Source: JALOBO01 sp023228225
GTDB lineage: Bacteria > Bacillota > Clostridia > Christensenellales > UBA1242
Length of the DNA stretch: 32,756 nucleotides
Assembly (NCBI GenBank): GCA_041663585.1
Contig: JBAYMN010000011.1
Location: forward strand, 1-32,756
Direction: 5' to 3'
The notes beneath the pieces were generated by a model. The model made no database searches, was not told the origin of the DNA, and saw nothing but the letters and a program-made list of their open reading frames with translations. Both the position numbers and the translations under genes were made by a program. Below are positions 8,724-15,294 of the stretch, piece by piece; the stretch's first letter is position 1; the number at the start of each line of letters is the position of its first letter.

Positions 8724-9302
8724 TTAATATTTTATTAAAATTACCGGCTCAATTTGTTTGCCGTTTAACGCCTCTAAAATTGTAGACTCTAATAAGTCAA
8801 AATTTGCTATTAAAGAATTAGGCTTTTTAACTGAGTCATCTTGACAAAATGGTACAAAATAAACATTTTTTGTAGATAGTAGCGTGCCTAAATTTTTTAA
8901 ATTTAATCCTAGTGCATCATTTGTGGATATACCTATTACAAGTGGTTTATTGTTTCTTAAATGTGCTTTAACAGTCATTAATACTGGCGTATCGGTGATT
9001 GCGTTTGCAATTTTTGCTAGCGTGTTACCAGTGCATGGGGCAACCGCAAGCACATCAATTAAATTTTGAGGACCAACTGGTTCAGCAAGCGAAATTGTAT
9101 TTATAGGCTTGTGTCCAGTTAATTCTGTAATCTTTTGCTTAAAATCTTTTGCATTAAAAAACCTAGTATCTGTTTGGTCTACGCTATAAGAAAAAATAGG
9201 TAAAATTTCATATTCTTTCTGTGTTAATAGTTCAATTTGTTTTAAAATTTTATCATAAGTGCAAAACGAGCCTGTTATGGCTAATCCTATTCTAATTTTC
9301 AT
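8724..9302 (-). CDS. dpaB: Dipicolinate synthase subunit B
   Basis: With DpaA this protein oxidises the lysine-pathway intermediate dihydrodipicolinate to dipicolinic acid, the calcium chelator of the spore core, in the mother cell. The 192 residues start with RIGLAITGSFCTYDKI (flavoprotein-type nucleotide fold, about 4-19). VDQTDTRFF follows, then LAVAPCTGNTLAKIANAITDTPV and KAHLRNNKPLVIGISTNDALG, all characteristic of SpoVFB/DpaB. The start at 9302 is chosen over an in-frame ATG four codons upstream because TTTGGAGG then sits at normal distance; from the upstream ATG it would lie inside the coding region. It follows dpaA with only 18 bases between, so the two form an operon closed by the hairpin at 8663-8696. 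Confidence 0.95.
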   Translation of the reverse strand: MKIRIGLAITGSFCTYDKILKQIELLTQKEYEILPIFSYSVDQTDTRFFNAKDFKQKITELTGHKPINTISLAEPVGPQNLIDVLAVAPCTGNTLAKIANAITDTPVLMTVKAHLRNNKPLVIGISTNDALGLNLKNLGTLLSTKNVYFVPFCQDDSVKKPNSLIANFDLLESTILEALNGKQIEPVILIKY

Positions 9303-9320
9303 ATTTTCCTCCAAAGTATT

Positions 9321-10085
9321 TTAAGTAAAATCTTTAAGTATTTCCTGTACAATAATTTCGCCTGCTGTACAAGGAGAAAATTTACCAGGTAACGCAGGAG
9401 CAGACAAAAATTTGAATTTGTAGTTGTATAAATTTTGAATGTTAAGGCACGATACAGAAGCAACTTCCATTATTAATGCATTATCTGCTACCTTTCTTAA
9501 AATATTATCGGTTAAAATTTGTGCCGGAACCGTATTTATAATTACATCATAGTCTGCAATTTTTTCTTGTAACTCATCTATCCTAATAGCGTCTTTACAA
9601 AATAAATATGCAGAAGCATAATTATTTTCCGAACGGTTTGCTATTGTCGTATCAATGCCAAGTCTTGTATTTAATACCGCTATTGCCTTGCCCACTCGCC
9701 CACCACCTAAAATAAGTGTTTTTAAATAAAAAATTGATTTATCAGTGTTTTGTATTAACAGCGAAAGCACGCCTTCGGCGGTTAATAATGCATTTTGCAC
9801 AGTAATAACTTCACTACTAAGTAGATTTTTATATTTTATATTCTTTTGTTCTAGATTAATTAATATCTCTGATTTTTGCTCTCCACCGAAAACTTTACTA
9901 TTAGGTACCAGTTCACAAATTTCGCTTATTAAAAGTTTGCGTGCGGGGGCGAAAATATAAATTACATTTTCAGTGTCTAAAACAGCATTTCCAAACTTAA
10001 ATTCTTTTGTCATATAGCCAAGTGATGCAAGTTTTTTTATAACATACGAGTTGCGTTTATCAGTTAATTCCACACAAAAAATCAT
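9321..10085 (-). CDS. dpaA: Dipicolinate synthase subunit A
   Basis: This is the NAD(P)-dependent partner of DpaB. The 254-residue protein is somewhat shorter than the roughly 295 residues usual in Bacillus. The N-terminal domain contains VIYIFAPARKLL and FGGEQ. The dehydrogenase half has the Rossmann motif LILGGGRVGKAIA at about 125-135, followed by NRSENNYASAY and IINTVPAQILTDNIL. A conserved C-terminal segment ALPGKFSPCTAGEIIVQEIL closes it. GGAG lies ten bases ahead of the ATG. The gene is divergent from the P-loop ATPase and aspartate kinase genes, whereas in Bacillus subtilis spoVFA-spoVFB, asd and dapG are co-directional. Expression should be confined to the mother cell. Confidence 0.95.
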   Translation of the reverse strand: MIFCVELTDKRNSYVIKKLASLGYMTKEFKFGNAVLDTENVIYIFAPARKLLISEICELVPNSKVFGGEQKSEILINLEQKNIKYKNLLSSEVITVQNALLTAEGVLSLLIQNTDKSIFYLKTLILGGGRVGKAIAVLNTRLGIDTTIANRSENNYASAYLFCKDAIRIDELQEKIADYDVIINTVPAQILTDNILRKVADNALIMEVASVSCLNIQNLYNYKFKFLSAPALPGKFSPCTAGEIIVQEILKDFT

Positions 10086-10109
10086 AAATTTAACTCCAAT
10101 CTATAATAC

Positions 10110-10117
10110 ATATTATG
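10110..10117 (-). promoter_or_regulatory. Candidate sporulation-sigma -10 element of dpaAB
   Basis: CATAATAT on the minus strand, 25 bases ahead of dpaA. It matches the CATAnnnT core shared by mother-cell sigma factors E and K. No convincing -35 is visible, so this is tentative. Confidence 0.3.
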
Positions 10118-10196
10118 AAATTAATAAAAAAGTGGCACACTTGAAAAATTTTTTAATATAAAGAAGTAGAGCCATTTTTAAATATAGGAGAGAATT

Positions 10197-11237
10197 ATGG
10201 AAACAAAAAAATATTTTGCAGGTGTAAATTCAGCGACAGGATTTTATAATTATTACAGTTATTTATTTGATAACGAAAAAGAAGGATTTTTATATATTCT
10301 AAAAGGTGGACCTGGCACAGGCAAAAGCACATTAATGAAAAAAGTAGGTGCAGCCTTAGAAGAAAAAGGCGAGTCGGTAGAATATTTTTACTGCTCATCT
10401 GACAGTTGCAGTTTAGATGGCGTAAGAGCAGTAAACTCAAATATTGCCGTTGTTGATGGAACCGCTCCGCATACCATGGACCCGGGCGCTCCTGGGGCAA
10501 AGGAAATTATAATTAATTTAGGACAGTTTATTGGTGAAGATATAAAAAAATATAAACAACGTATCTTTACAATAAATAATAATAAACAACAGTTGTTTAA
10601 TCTTGCTTACAAATATATTGCCTCCGCTACTAGTTTGCTTGAAGCAAACAGAATTTTATATAGTTCAGTAACAAACTTATATCTTAATAACAATGTTGCC
10701 ATTCAATTATTTGACAAAGTAACTCACGAGAATCAAACAAGTTTTACGAGTGAGCGCAAACTTTTTGAAACTGCAATTACTCCCGAGGGTGTGTTAAGAT
10801 TTACCGATACAAATGCCTATAAAGAAATAATTGGATTAAAAGGAAATCCGTATGCGGGCGAATTAATATTACAAGAACTTGCCGAAAAATTAACCAAATC
10901 AGGCTATGATTTTATTTCATTTTACTCCCCGCTTTCGCCGAGCATAAGAGAAAGTATTAGCGTAAACGACACTTTGTTTACACTAAGCGATGAAGTTAAA
11001 GTCACATCACAAATAGAATTGTTAAGCGACTTAAAAGATAATAAAGTTGCATTATTTAATGAGATACAAGAAAATAAAACACTAATGAATACCCTGGTAG
11101 AAAAAACGCACCAAACTTTATATAAATCTAAGATTGAACATTTAAAATTGGAAACAATGTATTATTCTTGTATGGATTTTGTAAGCATAACAGAAGTGAC
11201 TAACAATTTAATTAAACAAATATTTAATTCATTATAA
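10197..11237 (+). CDS. Double P-loop ATPase of the PRK06851 type, second P-loop degenerate
   Basis: A 346-residue protein that looks like the conserved Bacillota ATPase family known only as PRK06851. The first half carries Walker A LKGGPGTGKST (about 36-45), then YFYCSSDSCSLDGV and VVDGTAPHTMDPGAPGA, the family signature. The second half repeats the layout: KLFETAITPEGVLRF, then KEIIGLKGNPYAGELILQELAEKLTKSGYDFISFYSPLSPS. There GNPYAGE stands where GxPGTGK is expected, so the second nucleotide site is probably inactive. AGGAGAG lies just ahead of the ATG. The gene is divergent from dpaA and 120 bases ahead of aspartate kinase. The biochemical role is unknown; I infer a link to sporulation or the aspartate pathway only from position. 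Confidence 0.8.
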   Translation: METKKYFAGVNSATGFYNYYSYLFDNEKEGFLYILKGGPGTGKSTLMKKVGAALEEKGESVEYFYCSSDSCSLDGVRAVNSNIAVVDGTAPHTMDPGAPGAKEIIINLGQFIGEDIKKYKQRIFTINNNKQQLFNLAYKYIASATSLLEANRILYSSVTNLYLNNNVAIQLFDKVTHENQTSFTSERKLFETAITPEGVLRFTDTNAYKEIIGLKGNPYAGELILQELAEKLTKSGYDFISFYSPLSPSIRESISVNDTLFTLSDEVKVTSQIELLSDLKDNKVALFNEIQENKTLMNTLVEKTHQTLYKSKIEHLKLETMYYSCMDFVSITEVTNNLIKQIFNSL

Positions 11238-11246
11238 AAATTGGCA

Positions 11247-11277
11247 TTGACTTATTTAAACTTTTTTTCACTATAAA
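11247..11277 (+). promoter_or_regulatory. Candidate promoter of the aspartate kinase-asd operon
   Basis: TTGACT (11247-11252) and TATAAA (11272-11277) with a 19-base spacer, longer than ideal, lie just after the ATPase stop. The remaining leader of about 80 bases is too short for a lysine riboswitch and shows no such motif. Confidence 0.4.
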
Positions 11278-11357
11278 TCATAAAATTAATATAGGGGATT
11301 TACCTTTTTTGATTAATGCACAAAAGAAAAAAATACTAATTTACAGAGAGGATAAAT

Positions 11358-12557
11358 ATGAGAATAGTTTATAAATATGGGGGTTCAAGTGTAGCCACAC
11401 TTGAAAAAATTAATGCAATAGCACAACGGTTAAAGTTTTTGCACGATAAAGGATATGAACTTGTAGTTGTTGTTAGTGCAATGGGCAAAACAACAAATGA
11501 ACTAATAACTACCGCACAGCAATTATCTAGTAAACCTAATAAGCGTGAACTTGATGCATTAATGTGTACAGGCGAAATTAAAAGTATAACACTACTTGCG
11601 ATAGCACTTAATGAATTAGGCGTGCCTGCTGTTTCATTTAATGCATATCAGGCTGGAATATATACTAATAATAATTATACACGGGCATTTATAGACCACA
11701 TAGACACAACAAAACTTGAAAAAGTTTTAGCCGAAAATGCTATTGCAATAGTTGCAGGTTTTCAAGGAGTAACTGAAAGTGGCGATTTAGCAACACTGGG
11801 AAGAGGTGGTTCCGATACAACAGCGGTAGCACTTGCAGCCGCACTAAAATGCGATTGTAACATTTATACTGATGTAAGTGGAATCTATTCAATAGACCCA
11901 CGTATTTACGCCAGCGCAAAAAAATTAGACACTATACCATATTCCGATATGATGGAACTGGCAGTTAATGGAGCAAATGTATTGGAACCGCGTTCGGTAG
12001 AATTAGCGGCAAAATTTGGCGTAAAACTTTATGTTGGTCAATCACTTGAAAGCGAACAAAAAGGAACAATAGTTATGAATGGCAAAGATTATTTTGAAAG
12101 AATTATTATAAGTGGAATTGCTGTAAAAGAGCATATCAGTCTAGTGAGCCTAAAATTAAATAATGTTGACAAACGCCTTTTGTATAAAGTATTTGGGATA
12201 ATTGCTAAAAGTTCAATTAATTTAAATATGGTTAGTTGTCAAAATTTTTTAGATAATACAATATTGTCTTTCAGTTGTTCACTGACACAAGCCGAAGAAT
12301 TTATTGATAGTTTTAAAACTGATGCGGATTTAAATGAAATTGAAATCAATATTCAAAAAGATTTAACGCAAATATCGGTAACCGGAACAGGAATGTCAAC
12401 GCACACTACATTTATTGCAAATATTTTAAAGACACTTACAGAAAATTATATTGAATTTAGCAATATTACAAACTCGGAAATTTCATTTTCATTTTTAGTT
12501 ATGCCCAAATATAAAGAATCGGCAATCAAAGTACTGGCGGAAAGATTTGAAATATAG
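11358..12557 (+). CDS. lysC: Aspartate kinase
   Basis: It phosphorylates aspartate, the first step to diaminopimelate, lysine, threonine and methionine, and here also to dipicolinate. The 399-residue protein has the N-terminal kinase motif KYGGSSV at about 6-12 (more often KFGGTSV), the TGE segment MCTGEIKSITLLAIAL, the phosphate-binding GRGGSDTTA and YTDVSGIYSIDPR. Two ACT domains in the C-terminal 150 residues (from about IISGIAVKEHISLVSL) usually give feedback control by an end product. GAGAGG precedes the ATG. The gene ends in TAG and is followed after 37 bases by asd, so they form an operon. Which isozyme class it belongs to (lysine-, threonine- or diaminopimelate-sensitive) cannot be told here. 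Confidence 0.95.
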   Translation: MRIVYKYGGSSVATLEKINAIAQRLKFLHDKGYELVVVVSAMGKTTNELITTAQQLSSKPNKRELDALMCTGEIKSITLLAIALNELGVPAVSFNAYQAGIYTNNNYTRAFIDHIDTTKLEKVLAENAIAIVAGFQGVTESGDLATLGRGGSDTTAVALAAALKCDCNIYTDVSGIYSIDPRIYASAKKLDTIPYSDMMELAVNGANVLEPRSVELAAKFGVKLYVGQSLESEQKGTIVMNGKDYFERIIISGIAVKEHISLVSLKLNNVDKRLLYKVFGIIAKSSINLNMVSCQNFLDNTILSFSCSLTQAEEFIDSFKTDADLNEIEINIQKDLTQISVTGTGMSTHTTFIANILKTLTENYIEFSNITNSEISFSFLVMPKYKESAIKVLAERFEI

Positions 12558-12594
12558 CATTAAATTTAAAAAACATTAAGTGAAGGTTTAAAGT

Positions 12595-13587
12595 ATGATA
12601 AAAATAAATGTAGCAGTTGTAGGTGCAACAGGACTTGTCGGAAGAACATTTTTAAAGATTTTAGCCGAAAAAAAATTGAATATAGAAAATCTATATTGTT
12701 ACGCAAGTGAAAAAAGCGATGGAATTATAATTGAATACAATAATAAACCATATACAGTACAAAAGTTATGTGAAGAAAATATAATAAACAAAAAAATAGA
12801 TTATGCGTTATTTTCGGCTGGCTCTGCGGTTTCAGTAGAATTTGCTCCTATTTTTAGTAAACAAGGTACAGTTGTCATTGATAACAGCAGTGCGTGGCGA
12901 ATGAATGCCGAAATTCCGCTTGTTGTCCCTGAGGTAAATCCCAATGATGCATTTAAACATCATGGAATTATTGCAAATCCTAATTGTAGCACAATTCAGT
13001 GTATGCCCCCGCTTAAAGCACTTGATGAAAAGTATAGTTTAAAAAGAGTAATATTTACCACTTTTCAAGCAGTAAGCGGAAGCGGAATGAAAGGAATTAA
13101 AGATTTAGAGTTAACAACTGCTTCCAAAAGTCCGCAATTTTATCCCTATCCTATTTTTAATAATTGTCTGCCCCATATAGATGCGTTTTTAGAAAATGGT
13201 TATACAAAGGAAGAAATGAAAATGGTAAATGAAAGTCGCAAAATCTTAGGTAAACCCGATTTACCTATTAGTGCGACTTGTGTCCGAGTACCCATACAAA
13301 ATAGTCATAGCATTGAAATTATAGCGGAATTAGATAAGGATTTTGAGATAACAGATATAGTTACTACATTAAAAAACTTTGCAGGAATAATAGTACTTGA
13401 TGATGTAAGTAAAAATATATATCCACTTGCAACAATTGCAACTGGACACGATGAAGTATATGTGGGCAGAATAAGGCGAGATTTATCAAATAAAAATGCG
13501 GTACGCATTTTTTGTGTAGCCGATAATATTCGTAAAGGCGCCGCAAGTAATGCCGTACAAATTTTAGAACTATTACTACAAAAGTAA
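12595..13587 (+). CDS. asd: Aspartate-semialdehyde dehydrogenase
   Basis: It reduces aspartyl phosphate, made by the preceding kinase, to aspartate semialdehyde with NADPH. The 330 residues are normal for the family. The NADP-binding loop GATGLVGRTFL lies at about 10-20. The catalytic cysteine is in ANPNCSTIQ (Cys131). TTFQAVSGSGMKGI and the substrate-binding segment CVRVPIQNSHSIEI follow. GTGAAGG precedes the start. In Bacillus subtilis asd and dapG are in the same operon as spoVFA and spoVFB, so the neighbourhood is conserved but rearranged here. A hairpin 60 bases past the stop is the likely terminator. Confidence 0.96.
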   Translation: MIKINVAVVGATGLVGRTFLKILAEKKLNIENLYCYASEKSDGIIIEYNNKPYTVQKLCEENIINKKIDYALFSAGSAVSVEFAPIFSKQGTVVIDNSSAWRMNAEIPLVVPEVNPNDAFKHHGIIANPNCSTIQCMPPLKALDEKYSLKRVIFTTFQAVSGSGMKGIKDLELTTASKSPQFYPYPIFNNCLPHIDAFLENGYTKEEMKMVNESRKILGKPDLPISATCVRVPIQNSHSIEIIAELDKDFEITDIVTTLKNFAGIIVLDDVSKNIYPLATIATGHDEVYVGRIRRDLSNKNAVRIFCVADNIRKGAASNAVQILELLLQK

Positions 13588-13647
13588 ACAACTAAATAAT
13601 TGCAATGTTTAAATGTAAACTTAAATAATCTATATAAACGCGCCTAT

Positions 13648-13674
13648 TTCCGCTTGTCCGGTAGGTAAGCGGAA
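13648..13674. repeat. Hairpin repeat copy A, also likely asd terminator
   Basis: TTCCGCTT and AAGCGGAA arms around an 11-base loop. The 27-base unit matches the element at 21052-21078 at 25 of 27 positions, and both are preceded by GCCTA plus one base. A short dispersed palindromic element or a duplicated terminator is likely. Confidence 0.65.
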
Positions 13675-13711
13675 CATAATAAAAAATATTTAAAAATATA
13701 TTGTAAAACAT

Positions 13712-13740
13712 TTGACACAAAAATAAATGGGAGTTATAAT
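13712..13740 (+). promoter_or_regulatory. Perfect-consensus sigma-A promoter of the matrix module
   Basis: TTGACA (13712-13717), a 17-base spacer and TATAAT (13735-13740). Transcription should begin near 13747, directly ahead of the first aptamer, leaving a leader of about 240 bases before the TasA-like start. Confidence 0.9.
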
Positions 13741-13756
13741 ATCGTTGAAAATAAAA

Positions 13757-13840
13757 AAGTATGTAAAAGCCAACGTTAGAGAAATCTAATCTCGGAAAAC
13801 TAAAGGGTCTTGAAAAATAGACAGCCAGTTGCCATATTTC
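13757..13840 (+). ncRNA. c-di-GMP-I (GEMM-I)-like riboswitch aptamer 1
   Basis: P2 is TTAGA-GAAA-TCTAA (13776-13789) with a GNRA tetraloop. The core GGAAAACTAAAGGGTCT follows, then a P3 distal stem GTCT/AGAC and the 3' signature AGCCAGTTGCC. P1 is formed by the ATG and CAT flanks plus CAAC/GTTG. GNRA-capped P2, a GC/GGAAA core and AGCCAG-GTTGCC endings match the GEMM-I pattern, except that CGGAAA stands for the usual CGCAAA. Ligand identity (c-di-GMP or the related cGAMP variant) is inferred. Confidence 0.72.
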
Positions 13841-13842
13841 AA

Positions 13843-13930
13843 ATAATTATGAAAAAACTAAAACTAGAGTAATCTAGCGGCGGAAAGCTAAAGGGTCTTA
13901 AAAATTAAGATAGCCAGTTGCCATATTTAT
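13843..13930 (+). ncRNA. c-di-GMP-I (GEMM-I)-like riboswitch aptamer 2, tandem
   Basis: Same architecture as the first, starting only a few bases later. P2 is CTAGA-GTAA-TCTAG (13864-13877), core GGAAAGCTAAAGGGTCT, P3 distal stem TCTTA/TAAGA, then AGCCAGTTGCC. P1 is TATG/CATA plus AACT/AGTT. Stems differ from aptamer 1 but remain paired. Its P1 3' strand is shared with the following terminator stem. Confidence 0.74.
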
Positions 13931-13953
13931 CATTTGATGAATGTGGCTTTTTT
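13920..13953 (+). terminator. Expression-platform terminator of the tandem riboswitch
   Basis: GCCATATT...ATGTGGC forms a hairpin around TTTG and is followed by six Ts (13948-13953). Its 5' arm includes GCCATA, the 3' strand of aptamer 2 P1. Ligand-stabilised P1 should therefore block the terminator, which predicts an ON switch. It ends 35 bases ahead of the TasA-like gene. Confidence 0.7.
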
Positions 13954-13987
13954 ATTTCAAAAAAACATAATAAGGAGGAAAAAAATT

Positions 13988-14500
13988 ATGTTTAAACGAG
14001 TTTTGTTGGCCATTTTAGCAGTTATTGTTTTAGGGGGTTCTGCTGTTGCGTTCTCATAGTGGGATAAATTATCCGTAGCAGAATATGAACAAGATGTAAT
14101 TTCAATGGGCAATGGATTAGAATTAGTTGTTTTACCAGTTGAAATCAATCCAGAAGCCGCTGGAAATTTAATTCCCGCAAGCGCAGTAGAAACTGAGGGC
14201 GATACATATTCAGTAGTTTTAACCTACACTGTTAAATTTGAAGATGTATTGGAAGAAGAACTTGATCTTGGCGTAACAGTAAGCAATATTTTAGTTGATG
14301 GCGTCGCAAATCCATTTGGCTTAATTAGTATTGTAGTTGACAATCCTGGCGTAATTCAAAACGAAGATGTTGTTGTAACTTTAACCGTTACGATTGATGA
14401 CAGCGAATTACTACCCGCAGACTATGAAGCCGCTTATGAAGCAATAGCAGAAAAAACTATTTCTTTTAATATAGCATTCGCAGCAACTAGACAAGCTTAA
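13988..14500 (+). CDS. TasA/camelysin-like small secreted protein, interrupted by in-frame UAG at codon 24
   Basis: AAGGAGG lies ten bases ahead of ATG 13988. The frame encodes a clear signal peptide (MFKRVLLAILAVIVLGGSAVAFS), then TAG at 14057-14059, then WDKLSVAEYEQDVISMGNG and a beta-rich body, staying in frame to TAA at 14500 (170 codons plus stop). The pattern of a short signal peptide, an aromatic-rich mature start, then a beta-sandwich, beside a SipW peptidase, is that of the TasA/CalY/camelysin class of matrix or fibre proteins. Relatives I recall have AxxYWD at this spot, so UAG probably replaces a Tyr codon. An ATG at 14105 has no ribosome binding site and would lack export. It may be a nonsense pseudogene, a sequencing error or a readthrough gene. 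Confidence 0.7.
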
Positions 14501-14513
14501 AATCCCCAATATT

Positions 14514-14596
14514 ATTAAGGTGTAAACTAAAATTAGAGTAATCTAATCACGGAAAACTAAGGGTCTAAAACTAGATTGCCAGTTGCTCACCTTAAT
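14514..14596 (+). ncRNA. c-di-GMP-I (GEMM-I)-like riboswitch aptamer 3, between the TasA-like gene and sipW
   Basis: P1 has a nine-base perfect stem, ATTAAGGTG (14514-14522) with CACCTTAAT (14588-14596), plus inner AACT/AGTT. P2 is ATTAGA-GTAA-TCTAAT, a GNRA loop. The core is GGAAAACTAAGGGTCT, the P3 stem TCTA/TAGA and the ending TGCCAGTTGC. Compared with aptamers 1 and 2 all three helices vary but still pair, which supports a structured RNA. One A is missing in the core. It would regulate sipW and the gene after it separately from the TasA-like gene. Confidence 0.72.
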
Positions 14597-14611
14597 ACTA
14601 TAATAATTTGT

Positions 14612-14666
14612 GCAAGATTGTTAATGTGAAAATATATTATGCTATTTTTGTATTAACAATCTTTGC
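14612..14666 (+). terminator. Hairpin between aptamer 3 and sipW, possible attenuator
   Basis: GCAAGATTGTTAAT and ATTAACAATCTTTGC pair over 14 bases with one bulge and enclose 26 AT-rich bases. No T-run follows directly, so it may be an RNA stability or attenuation element rather than a classic terminator. Confidence 0.5.
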
Positions 14667-14712
14667 CAATTTATTATAGTATAATATTTGAAAATGATTT
14701 TGGAGCAATATA

Positions 14713-15294
14713 ATGGACGAGAATAAAGAAGAAAATAAAATAAAAAAATCTCGTAAAACCATTATAAGAGAATGGGTTACTTTCTTTGCTGTTGCCTCAT
14801 TTATAATTGTTGCTTTATATGCAACTGTTACTTATATCCCGCCATTTTCTACGCACGAACATTTTGTAATAGTAACTGGCAGTATGAAACCCACTATAAA
14901 TATTGGTGATGTTGCATACATAGATACTGAATATAATTTAGATGATTTACAAGTCGGCGATATTGTAGCATTTTATTTAAATATAAATTTATCAGGCGAA
15001 GAAGAGGTTGTTGTTCATTATATAGCAGACATTCAATATGATGAACTTAGTAATAGAGTTTTTTATACAAAAAGAGAAGGAACTACCAGTTGGGATAACT
15101 GGGAAATTTCTGATGAAAACATAGTGGGAAAATATGTTTTTAAAATCCCATTTGTTGGGAAAATATTACTATTTCTAGATTCAATATACGGGAAATTAGT
15201 GTTTATTGCTGACATAATTTTCATATACTTGATATTTGATATTTTAGATGAAAACAAAAAAGCAAAAAAGTTAAATAAGGAGAAGGCGGTTTGA
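14713..15294 (+). CDS. sipW: SipW-type (ER/archaeal-type) signal peptidase I
   Basis: The protein has 193 residues: an N-terminal basic stretch, one membrane helix (about 21-42), the catalytic region and a C-terminal helix (about 160-178). The active-site serine is in TGSMKPTINIGDVAYID (Ser57), and EEVVVHYIADI supplies His102. A Ser-His dyad without the general-base lysine marks the ER/archaeal group that includes Bacillus SipW. SipW cleaves TasA-like proteins before matrix assembly. Both immediate neighbours are small secreted proteins that fit as substrates. TTGGAG lies ahead of the ATG. Aptamer 3 sits in its leader, and the next gene's TTG start overlaps its TGA stop. The catalytic signature is clear; dedication to these substrates is inferred. 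Confidence 0.9.
   Translation: MDENKEENKIKKSRKTIIREWVTFFAVASFIIVALYATVTYIPPFSTHEHFVIVTGSMKPTINIGDVAYIDTEYNLDDLQVGDIVAFYLNINLSGEEEVVVHYIADIQYDELSNRVFYTKREGTTSWDNWEISDENIVGKYVFKIPFVGKILLFLDSIYGKLVFIADIIFIYLIFDILDENKKAKKLNKEKAV

Noticed and set aside
10195..10500. Minus-strand open frame opposite the P-loop ATPase start
   Set aside because: Leucine-rich shadow of the ATPase coding strand, covering its Walker A region, without a ribosome site.
11238..11357. Lysine riboswitch ahead of aspartate kinase
   Set aside because: The leader is only about 80 bases and lacks the long conserved lysine-aptamer pattern.
14057..14059. Genome-wide reassignment of UAG to an amino acid
   Set aside because: lysC, the EamA gene and the metallophosphoesterase gene end naturally at TAG at the expected family length.
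13957..14148. Minus-strand open frame across the TasA-like signal peptide
   Set aside because: Antisense shadow; the plus-strand frame has a ribosome site, signal peptide and family-like sequence.
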